64,000 nucleotides of DNA from Chryseobacterium mulctrae (GCF_006175945.1 NZ_VAJL01000001.1:2918501-2982500), one strand, 5' to 3'. Positions 40,658 through 50,982 are shown, numbered from the stretch's first letter. The notes: a model not told the origin generated them from the sequence alone. Numbers and translations are program-made.

Positions 40658-41941
40658 ATGAAAAAGATACTTGTATTATCAGGAATGCTGTTGGCATTTT
40701 CTATTAAAGCGCAGTTTTCTGTAAATATTCAGTCGCAACCGGATTTTAATGAGCAAGAAGCTGTTTTGTATACATTAAACGGTTCTAAAGATATTATTGT
40801 TACCAAAGAAAAAAGTAAAGGAAATGTCTGGACTTTCAAATACCCCAAGAATTATTCTGGAATGATGAAAGTGTATTTTCCAAATACCAATAATTCTGTG
40901 AGTTTTATTTCTGAAAACAAAAATATTAACATTCAACTTGAAACAAAAGCAAATAAAATACAAAATGTAATTTATCAGGATGAATCTAATGAGCTGATGA
41001 ATGCTATTCAGGAATCTTCTCAGAAAAAAGAAATTATTCTTCCTGCGTTAGTTCAGATTAAAGAGTATTATAAAGACAATACAGAGTTCGGGAAAGCATT
41101 AATCAGTGAGATGGGTAAACTGTCCGGCGCAAATAGTATCGATCAGACGAAACACCAGTTTGTTTATTATTATAATACCAATTATAATAAATTTCTTTCC
41201 AATAATCCTGCAAAGAAAGTCACCCAGGAAGAGATTGTCAGTTTTATAGACAAATCAAATGATATGTTGGAGAGTTCGTCTCTTTTACGTCCAATTCTTG
41301 TATCTTATCTTAATGTGGGTGGCAACACTAATGTCAATGCTTCTGTAGATACTTTGATTAATAAATTAAATGTTGAAACACCTAGAGGACAAACTGTGCT
41401 TTCTGAACTGATTGATATCTTTGATGTGTATGATATGAGTGATTTTAAAACTAAATATCTCACCCTTGCAAAGGGTTTAAAGTGTACAATTAATGATCGT
41501 TTGGCGTCTACCATACAATCTAACGCGGCTATAGATATTGGTGCTGTTTTTCCTGCTTATAAATTCCATTCTGCAGTAAACACCAATGCTAAGTCGATTG
41601 CTGACGTGAAAGCTGATAAAAAAGTGATTGTTTTTTGGTCTTCAACCTGTTCGCATTGTGAAAATGAATTGCCACAGCTTTTAACTAAATACAAAGATTT
41701 ACAGGCAAAAAATATTCAGATAATCGGAATGTCGCTAGATACTGATAAAAATGCTTATACAACTAAAATTGCTGCATTTCCTTGGATCAATGATTCGGAA
41801 TTGAAAGGATGGAACAGTTCTTTTGCCGAAATTTATAATATTCATGCAACACCAACGTATTTTATTTTAGATGCTAACAATAAGATTATCAGTAAGCCCA
41901 ATCATGTCGGGGATGTTTTAGAATATTTTAAGCTAAAATAA
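40658..41941 (+). CDS. Exported TlpA-like thiol-disulfide oxidoreductase
   Basis: A 427-residue protein with a signal peptide (1-19), a helical central region (about 110-290) of the DUF4369/TlpA-associated type, and a C-terminal thioredoxin domain (about 295-427) with redox motif CSHC (WSSTCSHCENELPQL) and the cis-Pro in ATPTYF. Acts in the periplasm on disulfides or cytochrome-type substrates. No partner gene nearby. Confidence 0.85.
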   Translation: MKKILVLSGMLLAFSIKAQFSVNIQSQPDFNEQEAVLYTLNGSKDIIVTKEKSKGNVWTFKYPKNYSGMMKVYFPNTNNSVSFISENKNINIQLETKANKIQNVIYQDESNELMNAIQESSQKKEIILPALVQIKEYYKDNTEFGKALISEMGKLSGANSIDQTKHQFVYYYNTNYNKFLSNNPAKKVTQEEIVSFIDKSNDMLESSSLLRPILVSYLNVGGNTNVNASVDTLINKLNVETPRGQTVLSELIDIFDVYDMSDFKTKYLTLAKGLKCTINDRLASTIQSNAAIDIGAVFPAYKFHSAVNTNAKSIADVKADKKVIVFWSSTCSHCENELPQLLTKYKDLQAKNIQIIGMSLDTDKNAYTTKIAAFPWINDSELKGWNSSFAEIYNIHATPTYFILDANNKIISKPNHVGDVLEYFKLK

Positions 41942-41943
41942 TT

Positions 41944-41973
41944 TTGGAGGTTAGTAAATATTTTCTATATTTG
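41944..41973 (+). promoter_or_regulatory. tRNA-Met promoter
   Basis: TTG (41944-41946), 19 bases, TATATTTG (41966-41973): an exact consensus match, 13 bases before the tRNA. Confidence 0.75.
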
Positions 41974-41985
41974 CACCACCAAAAA

Positions 41986-42059
41986 GGCGAGGTAGCTCAG
42001 TTGGTTAGAGCGCAGGATTCATAACCCTGAGGTCACGGGTTCAATTCCCGTCTTCGCTA
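41986..42059 (+). tRNA. tRNA-Met (CAT)
   Basis: Complete cloverleaf: acceptor GGCGAGG/CTTCGCT, D arm GCTC...GAGC, anticodon loop TTCATAA and T arm CGGGT...CCCG. Anticodon CAT; the tRNA lacks the initiator-type stem, so elongator Met is likelier than initiator, and a modified Ile (CAT) cannot be excluded. CCA is not encoded. Confidence 0.9.
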
Positions 42060-42066
42060 CAATATT

Positions 42067-42097
42067 AAACCGCAATCATTGATTGCGGTTTTTTTTT
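42067..42097 (+). terminator. tRNA-Met terminator
   Basis: AAACCGCAAT (42067-42076) / ATTGCGGTTT (42082-42091) with a T-run of about nine. Confidence 0.85.
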
Positions 42098-42588
42098 GCG
42101 CAAAACGTAAAATAGCAATTTGGGAATCAGTTTCCAAGCTCAGAGAGTTTCTATTTCTTAATTTGTTTAACTTTATTATCCCTTCCTTCTGATTTAAAAT
42201 ATTTTATAGTAAAATAAAATCAATAATAAGGGAACAAGTTTTATGTCATTTATAATCTTGTAACACATACAACACCCAAATGAGAGTTAAGATATAAAAG
42301 TGTGATTCTGATAGCTGTTAATGTCCGACTTGATTATTCTATCAAGGCAAATAGTATACTTTTTTTATGAGGCAATAAAAATATTAAAAATAGTTAAAAT
42401 TTTGGGTGTAAAATTATTTCCTTGTTTTTAAATTATTTTTTATTTTAGAAATAATATGTTTCATATAATACTTTTATAATCAATCTTTTTAATTAATCTG
42501 TAAATCATAATTGCGAGAGAAATATAGATCTAAGAAGTCTCAAATCATAAAATTTTCATAAAAGTTATATAAAATAGGGGGTGGTATT
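42098..42588. other. AT-rich gap, about 490 bases, no gene seen
   Basis: Between the tRNA terminator and the small-RNA promoter. It is AT-rich; I see no coding frame or clear structure in it. Confidence 0.5.
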
Positions 42589-42617
42589 TTGAATTTTAAA
42601 AAAAAATCGTACTTTTA
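42589..42617 (+). promoter_or_regulatory. Promoter of the candidate small RNA
   Basis: TTG (42589-42591), 18 bases, TACTTTTA (42610-42617), one base off the -7 consensus. Confidence 0.6.
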
Positions 42618-42621
42618 CAGT

Positions 42622-42710
42622 GCCTTGAATGAGGGAACAAGTCAAGGTAATAAATTTTTTTTCATCATTTGTGTTTTTAGAATCGTATCGCCTGATACGA
42701 TTCTTTTTTT
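42622..42710 (+). ncRNA. Candidate small RNA, about 90 bases
   Basis: Begins just after the promoter at 42589-42617. A 5' hairpin CCTTGA...TCAAGG encloses ATGAGGGAACAAG, then a single-stranded U-rich stretch, then an intrinsic terminator (AGAATCGTATC / GATACGATTCT, 42679-42704, with seven T). No frame of useful length. The terminator's T-run overlaps the stop of the convergent DUF3810 gene. The Flavo-1 family is one candidate class; the match was not tested. Confidence 0.55.
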
Positions 42711-43776
42711 ATGGAGTAAACATGCTTTTGTAGCGTACTAAAAGGTCAATGAAATAAGAATAAGTAATTGCGCCTTCCTGCTGATTGCTTTTAAGAAAAA
42801 GATTATTGGTAAACCCAAAAAAGTCATTAAGATAGCCTTGATGTTCTTCTATAAATTTCCTTTCATTCAATCGGTCTCGCTTCATTCCCTCAGAATAGTT
42901 TTCTAAAGCAGTTTTTACAAACTTTTCATCTTCATTAACGATAGAATTTAATAAACTTTTTAAAGTAAAATATTCTGTGCTGTATCTGAGCTCAGGATTT
43001 TTTGAATGTACACCAATCAGATAGCCTACAAAATTCGCTTCTTGCTCTCTTGCAAATCCCAATTGATGAGAACTTTCATGAGAAAGAGTGAATAGAAGAT
43101 AAGAAGAAGGTAATTCACCATTGAATTGAGCTTCTGAAGTGAAAGGATTGTAATATCCTAAAATCCCTGTAAAACTCATTGTTTTTCCAAATAAACTGGA
43201 TTTAAATGAATTGGTTGTAGTGCTTTCTTTTTGACTTATAAAATTAGGAAGTGTTTTTTGTCGATCTAATATTTCTTGCTGAATTGCATTTAAATCTTTA
43301 ATGACAAAAACTCCGTTTTTATCTTCTTTAACGAGCTTTCTGGTTGCTTTCGATTTTTCAAGATACTCTAAAGCTAATGCTTTTCTTACGTTCAGTGTAA
43401 CGTCAGTTTTTGGAAGTTTTGCAATAATTGGTGTCTGAAAATAAAGCATTCCCCAAAATACCTGATAAGTGAAATAAGTAATATTTAAAACAATTAATAT
43501 TTTAAATAAAGCATTGCTTCTTGTTTTCTTTTTAAAGAGTTTGATGATTAAATAAATCAATAAAATTCCCAATAAGATATACAGTACATCTCCAAATGAA
43601 AAAGGAATCCATGCGAATAATAGCTGATGGATTTTTTTCTGAAATTCAAATACTTTTTCAAAAAAAGAAACCACAATTTTCAGTTTTGAAAAAGTATAGA
43701 ACAAAAGAAATTGGGCAAGTAAAATACCCGCCCAAAATCTCTTTTTTTTATATGTTTTTGTAGTATTAATGTGCAC
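42709..43776 (-). CDS. DUF3810 membrane zinc-metallopeptidase-like protein
   Basis: A 355-residue protein with three N-terminal membrane segments (about 14-32, 50-80, 88-112) and a soluble domain with [21 protein letters not shown]: HExxH plus a downstream Glu in the gluzincin layout. This is the DUF3810 family; a metallopeptidase role is inferred from the motif. Its start overlaps the end of the upstream sugar-permease gene by 11 bases. Confidence 0.83.
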   Translation of the reverse strand: MHINTTKTYKKKRFWAGILLAQFLLFYTFSKLKIVVSFFEKVFEFQKKIHQLLFAWIPFSFGDVLYILLGILLIYLIIKLFKKKTRSNALFKILIVLNITYFTYQVFWGMLYFQTPIIAKLPKTDVTLNVRKALALEYLEKSKATRKLVKEDKNGVFVIKDLNAIQQEILDRQKTLPNFISQKESTTTNSFKSSLFGKTMSFTGILGYYNPFTSEAQFNGELPSSYLLFTLSHESSHQLGFAREQEANFVGYLIGVHSKNPELRYSTEYFTLKSLLNSIVNEDEKFVKTALENYSEGMKRDRLNERKFIEEHQGYLNDFFGFTNNLFLKSNQQEGAITYSYFIDLLVRYKSMFTP

Positions 43777-45538
43777 CTTCAGATTCTAAAACGTCAACAT
43801 CAATTCCTTGTTTGCTTAAGGTCTTCTTTGCAAGATAAGCAAATAGGGTAATATAAGCAAAGCAGAGTACCGGGATTATATAAGAGCTGTGGATTCCGAT
43901 AATATCAGAAAGCTTTCCTTGTAACGGAGGAATTATTCCGCCTCCCAAAATCATCATTACCAAGAATGCAGAACCTTGAGCGGTATATTTTCCTAATCCT
44001 GTAATGGCTAAAGTAAAAATTGATGGCCACATAATGCTACATGCAAGACCTCCGGATAAGAATGCGTAAATAGCAAAATTTCCTGTGGTCATTAAACCTA
44101 CAATCATTGCAATAACACCAAAAAGACCAAAAATAATAAGCGTTAAAGCCGGTTTATTTTTACTCACCAGGAATAATATCACCTGAATAACGATACAGAT
44201 TGCATAAAAATACAGATTAGACATATCTTTCTGTGCAATAACATTAATTCCTATAATCACCAAAAAGGCAACAAATGGAACTACAATAGTGGCAATCATT
44301 TGCTGTTGCTTATTAAGGTTGAAAACGGTAATCGCACCCGTCCATCTTCCGATCATTAAACTTCCCCAATACATCGAAATATAAGGCGCTAAATCTGAAG
44401 ACTGATGTCCTCCGAATTCCGGTAAACTTAAAAGTTCACCCAAATTACTACCAATAGCAACTTCTACCCCTACATAAGCAAGAATGGCAAGCATTCCCAA
44501 AACAAGCTGTGGATATTTCATAGCTCCCCATCCTTCCGGATTTTTCTTAGAGCTTGTATTTGCATAAACAAGACATAGAACTACGGCTAATAAAGCACCA
44601 CCTAAATAGTACATTCTTGTTTTTTCTAAAGGATGTTTTACTTCCAGTAATTCTGCTTTTTTAGTGTCAATATTTTGTTGAATATTTTCTATCGTAGCAA
44701 CATTGGTTTCAGATTTTTTGCTGTTTTCTAAAACGGTAATTTCCTCATTAAAAGTTTCTATCTTTTTAGCTGCATCAGAATTATAACTTGCAAATACAGG
44801 GATGAAACAAAGAATTACCAAAACAGTCATTGCAATTAGATTCTTTCTTGCTTTGCCTGCTTTTTCCATTGGTTCTGTAGAAATTCCGGCAGGTAATTTT
44901 TTAGAAAAATGAAAAATTCCGGCAGCAATTAAAAACAATGCTCCAACAGCGGTATACAATAAAATTACTTTGTCTAAAGCTAAATGTTTAATCTGATCAT
45001 CATCTACCGTTGCAGTAGTTCCGAAAAGAGCTAAACCTACAATGATAGGTCCGATTGATGTACCAAAAGAGTTGACTCCACCTGCAAGATTCTGTCGGCT
45101 TGTTCCTGTTTTAGGATCTCCCAACAAAACAGCGAAAGGATTGGCTGCAGTCTGCTGAATAGAAAAACCCAGTGCTACAACGAATAATCCGATTAGCATT
45201 CCGTAGTAAACATTTGCTTTCACCGCAACGATCATAATAGCTGCTCCGATTGCGGAAAGGAGGAGACCGTAAACAATACTTTTTTTGTAGCCCCATTTAC
45301 CAATGATGTCTATGCCTTTGATTGTACTAAATATGAAAAGCAATAATGCTCCCAAAAAGTATGCAGTATAGAATGCAAAATCGATAAGCTGCGACTGGAA
45401 CTGATCGAGTGAAAAATAATTTTTACAGAAAGGAATAAAAATGCTGTTTCCTGCTGCAATAAAACCCCAAAAGAAAAACACTAAAATCAGTGTATAAAGT
45501 GCGGGATAATTAGTAGGTTGAGTAGTTGTTTTTGACAT
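43766..45538 (-). CDS. MFS sugar permease (FucP-like) with internal coiled-coil insert
   Basis: A 590-residue major-facilitator transporter of the FucP/glucose-galactose group. Twelve or more hydrophobic segments are present; [34 protein letters not shown] (about 125-160) is typical. Between the two halves, roughly residues 255-310 form a charged stretch ([28 protein letters not shown]...) flanked by membrane segments, making it about 150 residues longer than E. coli FucP. Sugar substrate unknown; the nearby N-acetylglucosamine-kinase-like gene is suggestive. Confidence 0.87.
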   Translation of the reverse strand: MSKTTTQPTNYPALYTLILVFFFWGFIAAGNSIFIPFCKNYFSLDQFQSQLIDFAFYTAYFLGALLLFIFSTIKGIDIIGKWGYKKSIVYGLLLSAIGAAIMIVAVKANVYYGMLIGLFVVALGFSIQQTAANPFAVLLGDPKTGTSRQNLAGGVNSFGTSIGPIIVGLALFGTTATVDDDQIKHLALDKVILLYTAVGALFLIAAGIFHFSKKLPAGISTEPMEKAGKARKNLIAMTVLVILCFIPVFASYNSDAAKKIETFNEEITVLENSKKSETNVATIENIQQNIDTKKAELLEVKHPLEKTRMYYLGGALLAVVLCLVYANTSSKKNPEGWGAMKYPQLVLGMLAILAYVGVEVAIGSNLGELLSLPEFGGHQSSDLAPYISMYWGSLMIGRWTGAITVFNLNKQQQMIATIVVPFVAFLVIIGINVIAQKDMSNLYFYAICIVIQVILFLVSKNKPALTLIIFGLFGVIAMIVGLMTTGNFAIYAFLSGGLACSIMWPSIFTLAITGLGKYTAQGSAFLVMMILGGGIIPPLQGKLSDIIGIHSSYIIPVLCFAYITLFAYLAKKTLSKQGIDVDVLESEGAH

Positions 45539-45564
45539 ATTTGTTAAAAATAGATTCTTAATAA

Positions 45565-45572
45565 CAAATATA
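45565..45572 (-). promoter_or_regulatory. -7 element of the permease operon promoter
   Basis: Minus-strand TATATTTG 27 bases before the permease start. No good TTG is seen at the usual distance. Confidence 0.35.
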
Positions 45573-45586
45573 TATTTTTTATGTGA

Positions 45587-46312
45587 TTAACTGTGTTCTG
45601 TTAATGTTTTTTTTATTGTCTCAAAAGCTGACAGTTTTAAATCTCTTGGAGAGTTTGTTGGTTCCAGAATATCGTTGAAAAATACTTTTACTTTTCCGGG
45701 ATAGCCTTTAGAATTATCAAATGGAAACATTTCCTTCAAACCGATAAAAGTGAAAACAGCAATAGGTGAGTGGTGTTTGGATGAAAGTGTAAAAGCTCCA
45801 TCTTTAAATTCATCTAAAACAATTGAGGTATCATCGGGAACACCGCCTTCAGGAAAAAGAACAATACTGTTGCCTTCCTCCATTTTTTTGGCGCATCTTC
45901 TGTAGACATCGGCACGACTTTTTGGGCTGCTTCGGTCAACCATTACACAGATTCTTTTATAAATAGTTCCGAAAATCGGAATTTTTTCCAGTTCTTTTTT
46001 TCCAACATAACAAAGCTGATGATTGGGGAACAAAATGCAGGGAAGCATAATATCCATAATCGAAGTATGGTTTGAAATGATAACGTATTGTGTGTTTTTG
46101 TCGATTTTTTTATCGGTAAGATTGATAAGTTCATATCTTAAACCCATTCCGAAAAACATTCCGTAGCACCAGATTCTTATTAAAACATGAGCGTATTTAA
46201 AGGTGTTTTTCTTTAAAGATAAAATATAAACGGGTAATCCCAGAATAATAGTCAGAACAAAAGCCAATATGATCAGCCAGAATCTCCAGAGGTAATTTAA
46301 AATTGTAGTCAC
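45587..46312 (-). CDS. plsC: 1-acyl-sn-glycerol-3-phosphate acyltransferase
   Basis: A 241-residue acyltransferase adding the second fatty acid in phospholipid synthesis. The catalytic NHTSIMD (HX4D, about 83-89) and substrate motif FPEGGVPDD (about 154-162) are intact, with an N-terminal membrane helix (about 8-32). The GtrA gene ends four bases upstream, so both are in one transcript. Confidence 0.92.
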   Translation of the reverse strand: MTTILNYLWRFWLIILAFVLTIILGLPVYILSLKKNTFKYAHVLIRIWCYGMFFGMGLRYELINLTDKKIDKNTQYVIISNHTSIMDIMLPCILFPNHQLCYVGKKELEKIPIFGTIYKRICVMVDRSSPKSRADVYRRCAKKMEEGNSIVLFPEGGVPDDTSIVLDEFKDGAFTLSSKHHSPIAVFTFIGLKEMFPFDNSKGYPGKVKVFFNDILEPTNSPRDLKLSAFETIKKTLTEHS

Positions 46313-46315
46313 AAA

Positions 46316-46774
46316 TCAACCGTTAAATATTACTTTTTTCTTTACAGAATAATTAAGAATAGAAACCAATAAAATAGCAGCAATCTTACTCGTCATTTCC
46401 GGACTCAAGGTATAAAAAATTAAATCAATATTATCTTTAAATATAAAACTATAAAAGATTTGGAAGAAACTTAAACTTAAAATGGTCGAAATAAAAGAAA
46501 CTACCATAAAGTAAGCAAATTCTTTTCGTTTAGAATGCTTTCCACGCTCAAAAACAAACCAGATGCTCAGAAAATAATTAAATAAAATTCCGCAGCTTGT
46601 CGATAAGATATTACTTAACGGATAATGAATTCCGTGAAAATTTTGTTCCTGAGAAATGGCTTGTGGAAGATAGGTGCTGAATATTTTGAAACTCCCGATT
46701 TCCACAATCGCACTGAGGCCGCCTGCAATAATAAATAATAATACTTGTTTGTGGCGTAGTAGTAATGCTCTCAT
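46316..46774 (-). CDS. GtrA-family membrane protein
   Basis: A 152-residue protein with four membrane helices (about 12-30, 50-70, 82-104, 127-146). HKQVLLFIIAGGLSAIVEI and SCGILFNYFLSIWFVF match the GtrA family, thought to flip undecaprenyl-linked sugars for cell-surface glycan modification. Immediately upstream of plsC. Confidence 0.87.
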   Translation of the reverse strand: MRALLLRHKQVLLFIIAGGLSAIVEIGSFKIFSTYLPQAISQEQNFHGIHYPLSNILSTSCGILFNYFLSIWFVFERGKHSKRKEFAYFMVVSFISTILSLSFFQIFYSFIFKDNIDLIFYTLSPEMTSKIAAILLVSILNYSVKKKVIFNG

Positions 46775-47004
46775 CTATTTTAATAATACGCAAATTTATA
46801 ACTATATGTTAAACAGTGAAAAAAGTTGTTAATTTTTTTTTTTCGTGTTAAAATAATTTCTAATTTTAATTTTCAGAACAAAAGAAACTGTACCTGATAA
46901 AAAATTCATTTTCAACTTTTTCTGTTGATGGTCTTTCTATCTTGTAATGCATGATGAAAAGAATTTACACAAGTTTTACGAACTACTTTAACCTAAATAT
47001 TTGT

Positions 47005-47268
47005 ATGAAATCTCAAAACAAATACAGAAAATTTCAGCTTCAACAAAAAAATATTGAAGTTTTGGAAAAAGAAAATACCCGTTTCAAAAGGGTGTACTCA
47101 GAGTACGAAAATATGTCGGATGATCTTTGGAATCTTGAAAATTCTAATGGTGATCCTGTACCCGACGATTTTATCAACGCGATGGTAATGCAGGCTACTT
47201 ATCTTGAAGAAGAGATAGAAGACTGGCTAATACAGTATAACCAAAATAAAAGCGAAATCAAAAACTGA
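47005..47268 (+). CDS. Small hypothetical protein, probable coiled coil
   Basis: An 87-residue soluble, charged protein (MKSQNKYRKFQLQQKNIEVLEKENTRFKRVYSEYENMSDDLWNLEN...) with heptad-like spacing and a C-terminal acidic helix (TYLEEEIEDWLIQY). An upstream in-frame ATG at 46951 would add a hydrophobic stretch; I prefer 47005 as it starts the helical part. No family recognised. Confidence 0.6.
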   Translation: MKSQNKYRKFQLQQKNIEVLEKENTRFKRVYSEYENMSDDLWNLENSNGDPVPDDFINAMVMQATYLEEEIEDWLIQYNQNKSEIKN

Positions 47269-47354
47269 ACTTAATCATAAATGGAAGTATCTGTGTCTGT
47301 TTTTGAGGGCTAATTAAAGATAAATTCATAATTTAGCCCCTTAAAATTAGAAAT

Positions 47355-48206
47355 ATGGTTGCTATTGTTGATAGTGGTTCTACTAAATCTGACTGGGTAA
47401 TCTTGGACGACTTCAAAAATGTTTTCTTAAAGACCGAAACCATTGGTTTCAACCCCAATTTTATCAGCAAAGAGCTTATTGTACCCGAAATTGAAAAAAA
47501 TAACAGTTTATTATCTGTAAAAAATTCAATTACCAAAATCTTTTTCTACGGTTCAGGATGTGGCGTTAGAAAAAATTGCCAGACAATAGAAGAAGAAGTA
47601 GGAAAGATTTTTACCAATGCAGAGATTATTGTAAAAGAAGATTTGTATGCAGCAGCTTATGCAGCTTATAACGGGAAACCAACAATTGTCTGTATTTTGG
47701 GAACGGGTTCGAACTCATGTTATTTTGACGGAGAAAATTTAAAGATAAAACTTCCTTCATTAGGTTATCTTATGGGTGACGAAGGAAGTGGAAGCGCCAT
47801 TGGAAAACAGTTGGTGCGCAGATTCTTTATGCAGAAACTTCCTCAGGATTTACATCTTGAGTTCAAAGAAATGTATGGATTAACGATTGATGAAGCATTG
47901 AAAAACATGTATCATACAACCAGACCCAATGCTTACTTAGCCAATTTCAATAAATTTGTGGTCGAAAGAAAAGATCATCCTTACTTTCAGGCAATGGTTT
48001 TGGAAGAGATGAAAAACTTTTTCGATTATCAGGTTCTTCCGTATGAAGAATCTCAGGATGCCGAGATCAATTTTATCGGCTCTATTGCTTATTATTACGA
48101 AAATATTTTACGTTCTGCAGCGTCAGAACTCAATTTGAATGTGGGGCACATTGTACAGAAGCCAATCGAAAGCTTGGTTGATTACCACATTAAATATATT
48201 TTATAG
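47355..48206 (+). CDS. N-acetylglucosamine kinase-like ATPase (BadF/BadG family)
   Basis: A 283-residue ASKHA-fold sugar kinase or ATPase. Phosphate-1 loop VAIVDSGSTKSDWVIL (2-17), phosphate-2 ILGTGSNSCYF (about 114-124) and GDEGSGSAIGKQLVRRF match eukaryotic-type N-acetylglucosamine kinases found in Bacteroidota, which phosphorylate amino sugars from peptidoglycan or chitin. Monocistronic. Confidence 0.85.
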   Translation: MVAIVDSGSTKSDWVILDDFKNVFLKTETIGFNPNFISKELIVPEIEKNNSLLSVKNSITKIFFYGSGCGVRKNCQTIEEEVGKIFTNAEIIVKEDLYAAAYAAYNGKPTIVCILGTGSNSCYFDGENLKIKLPSLGYLMGDEGSGSAIGKQLVRRFFMQKLPQDLHLEFKEMYGLTIDEALKNMYHTTRPNAYLANFNKFVVERKDHPYFQAMVLEEMKNFFDYQVLPYEESQDAEINFIGSIAYYYENILRSAASELNLNVGHIVQKPIESLVDYHIKYIL

Positions 48207-48523
48207 TAGATAATAAGTTTAATAAAAAAGATAATATATAAATAAATGTCAAATTAAGTAATAAAACTTTCTAAACGACTTAGGAGTTCGCAGCGTAAAG
48301 AAATTTTAAAAGATTCCGTAAAGAAATTTCCACTGTTTGAGTGGCGGCAGAAAATATGATCAGCATCTGAAAAATTGTTTCCGCCCGAGTTTGGAAATTT
48401 TAGGAAGTTTTTAAAATTTTAGCGGAGAAATCCAGTCTTGAATTTTTGGTTCTTTTGTTTTAAGACAAAAGAACATTTATAACTTCTAATTTGATACATA
48501 TTAAATAAAAAACCGAAAATTAT
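48207..48523. other. 317-base gap before maeB, filled mostly by a structured element
   Basis: Contains the long imperfect-palindrome element at 48270-48474; only about 50 bases remain before maeB. No gene. Confidence 0.6.
48270..48474. repeat. Long structured intergenic element (about 200 bases)
   Basis: Begins AAACGACTTAGGAGTTCGC, carries GTGGCGGCAGAAA and a complementary TTTCCGCCCGAG, and ends with a 10-bp perfect stem GTTCTTTTGT / ACAAAAGAAC (48449-48474). It resembles a repeat I have seen in other Chryseobacterium-type genomes; only one copy is in this window, so its status is not proven here. Confidence 0.45.
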
Positions 48524-50812
48524 ATGTCAAGTAAAACTCACCGCGACGAAAAAAACTTTAGTCAGGCAGCGTTAGATTATCATAAAGCAGAACCCAAAGG
48601 AAAGATTGAGGTAATTCCTTCAAAGCCACACTCATCGCAGAGAGATTTGTCTTTGGCTTATTCTCCCGGAGTGGCTATTCCTTGTCTGGAAATTGAAAAA
48701 AATCCTGAAACCGTTTACGATTATACAGGAAAAGGAAATTTGGTGGCAGTTATTTCAAACGGAACGGCAGTTCTTGGTTTGGGAGACATTGGCGCTGAAG
48801 CTTCAAAACCGGTAATGGAAGGGAAAGGTCTTTTGTTTAAGATTTTTGCAGACATCAACGTTTTTGATATTGAAATCGACGAAAAAGATCCCGATAAATT
48901 TATCCAGATCGTAAAAGGGATTGCTCCAACTTTTGGGGGAATCAACCTTGAAGATATCAAAGCTCCGGAAGCTTTTTATATTGAGCAAAAATTAAAAGAA
49001 GAATTAGATATTCCGTTGATGCACGATGATCAGCACGGAACAGCTATTATTTCTGCAGCAGCATTGATTAACTCTCTTCAGATTGCCAATAAAAATATTG
49101 AAGAAGTAAAAATGGTGGTAAATGGAGCTGGAGCTGCAGCAATTGCTTGTACCAATCTTTATATTTCTCTTGGTTTAAAAAGAGAAAACGTATTGATGTG
49201 CGACAGCAAAGGTGTTATCAACCATAAAAGAGAAAATCTTACTCCTGAAAAATTAGATTTCATTGCTCAAACAGATGTTGAAACTTTAGAAGATGCTGTA
49301 AAAGGTTCAGATGTTTTCATTGGTTTGTCTAAAGGAAACGTGATGACACCAGAAATGTTGAGCAGCATGAACGAAAACCCAATCGTTTTTGCATTGGCAA
49401 ATCCAGATCCTGAGATCGCTTATGATTTGGCACTTTCTACAAGAAAGGATGTGATTATGGCGACGGGAAGAAGTGATTATCCTAATCAGGTAAACAACGT
49501 TCTTGGTTTCCCATATATTTTCCGTGGTGCTTTAGATGTTCAGGCAAAAGGAATTAATGAAGAAATGAAATTGGCTGCCGTTCATGCAATTGCTGATTTA
49601 GCTAAAGAACCAGTTCCTGAAGCGGTAATTCTTGCTTATAATGTTAAGAATTTACAGTTTGGAAGAGAATATTTCATTCCAAAACCATTTGATAACAGAT
49701 TAATTACTAAAGTATCAAGTGCAGTTGCAAAAGCGGCTATTGACAGTGGAGTTGCAAGAAAAACCATCACAGATTTCGACGAATATGAAACTCAGCTTCT
49801 CGACAGAATGGGAAGAGATGAGAAATTGGTGAGAATGATGCAGAACCGTGCAAAAGCAAATCCTAAGAGAATTACTTTGGGTAATGCTGAAGAATATAAT
49901 GTTCTGAAAGCTGCACAGATTTTATATGAAGAAGGAATTGCTCATCCTATTCTTTTAGGGGACAAAAAATATGTGAAAGAACAAATGGAACGTTTCGGAA
50001 TCAACATTGATGTTCCGATAATCGATCCTAGTGATGACGATCAGAAAGAAAACAGAAAAAAATACAGAGAAACCCTTTGGAAACTTCGTCAGAGAAAAGG
50101 GATGAACGAGTATAAAGCAAAAAGATACGTTCGCCAGAGAGATTATTTTGGTCCTTTGATGCTAAAACATGGTGATACAGACGGATTGATTATTGGTTTT
50201 TCTAAAAACTATGTTTCTACTTTAAGACCTGTTTTAGAAGTAATTGAAAAAGATAAAGGGGTTGATAAAGTAGCGGCAATGATGATGATTTTATCTGAAA
50301 AGAAACCTATTTTCTTCGCAGACACTTCGATCAACCAAAATCCTACCGCTGAAGATTTAGTGAATATTGCTAAAATGGCAGAACACACCGTGAAGTCATT
50401 CGCTATTGAACCGAGAATTGCAATGTTAGGTTTCGAAAACTTTTCTGCCATTTCTGATACTTCCAAAAAAGTGGCGAAAGCAGTAAATATTCTTCATGAG
50501 AAATTCCCGAAAATGATTGTGGATGGAGAAATTCAGCCTGATTTTGCAATGAACTCTGATCATTTAAGTGATTATCCATTCTCAAAATTAGGAACAACTC
50601 CAGCTAATACATTCATCTTCCCGAATCTAGAATCTGCAAACTTATCTTACAAAATTATCAGAGGAATGAAGGTTGCGCAAGTAATCGGGCCAATCTTGAT
50701 GGGACTGAAACAGCCGGTTCACGTTTTACAAATGCGTTCAAGTGTTGATGAGATTGTAAACTTGGCAACGGTTGCAGTTTTGGATGCGCAGAGAAGAGAA
50801 GGCAAGAAGTAA
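48524..50812 (+). CDS. maeB: NADP-dependent malic enzyme, hybrid MaeB type
   Basis: A 762-residue enzyme converting malate to pyruvate with NADP+. The first 430 residues are the malic enzyme (SLAYSPGVAIPCLEI, MHDDQHGTAIISAAALINS, VVNGAGAAAIACTNLY). The rest, from about 430, is a phosphotransacetylase-like domain (ILLGDKKYV, FADTSINQNPTAEDL) that in E. coli MaeB is regulatory, sensing acetyl-CoA. Catalytic residues are intact. Followed by its own terminator. Confidence 0.95.
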   Translation: MSSKTHRDEKNFSQAALDYHKAEPKGKIEVIPSKPHSSQRDLSLAYSPGVAIPCLEIEKNPETVYDYTGKGNLVAVISNGTAVLGLGDIGAEASKPVMEGKGLLFKIFADINVFDIEIDEKDPDKFIQIVKGIAPTFGGINLEDIKAPEAFYIEQKLKEELDIPLMHDDQHGTAIISAAALINSLQIANKNIEEVKMVVNGAGAAAIACTNLYISLGLKRENVLMCDSKGVINHKRENLTPEKLDFIAQTDVETLEDAVKGSDVFIGLSKGNVMTPEMLSSMNENPIVFALANPDPEIAYDLALSTRKDVIMATGRSDYPNQVNNVLGFPYIFRGALDVQAKGINEEMKLAAVHAIADLAKEPVPEAVILAYNVKNLQFGREYFIPKPFDNRLITKVSSAVAKAAIDSGVARKTITDFDEYETQLLDRMGRDEKLVRMMQNRAKANPKRITLGNAEEYNVLKAAQILYEEGIAHPILLGDKKYVKEQMERFGINIDVPIIDPSDDDQKENRKKYRETLWKLRQRKGMNEYKAKRYVRQRDYFGPLMLKHGDTDGLIIGFSKNYVSTLRPVLEVIEKDKGVDKVAAMMMILSEKKPIFFADTSINQNPTAEDLVNIAKMAEHTVKSFAIEPRIAMLGFENFSAISDTSKKVAKAVNILHEKFPKMIVDGEIQPDFAMNSDHLSDYPFSKLGTTPANTFIFPNLESANLSYKIIRGMKVAQVIGPILMGLKQPVHVLQMRSSVDEIVNLATVAVLDAQRREGKK

Positions 50813-50838
50813 ATCAGTTTATTTTATCATAATACAAG

Positions 50839-50866
50839 AACTCCAAATTATTTTGGAGTTTTTTTG
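50839..50866 (+). terminator. maeB terminator
   Basis: AACTCCAAA (50839-50847) / TTTGGAGTT (50852-50860) with a T-run of about eight. Confidence 0.85.
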
Positions 50867-50982
50867 TTTTCCAGCTGAATCATTGCCATTGTAATGATAA
50901 AAAAAGTTAAATATCATTCTTATGTTAAATGAATTTATTACTTAGTTTAAATTACTATATTTGGAAGTTATAAAATTTAATA

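Noticed and set aside
41986..42059. Initiator tRNA-Met
   Set aside because: The anticodon stem lacks the three G-C pairs typical of initiators and the acceptor end is G-U/G-C paired at position 1, not the initiator mismatch.
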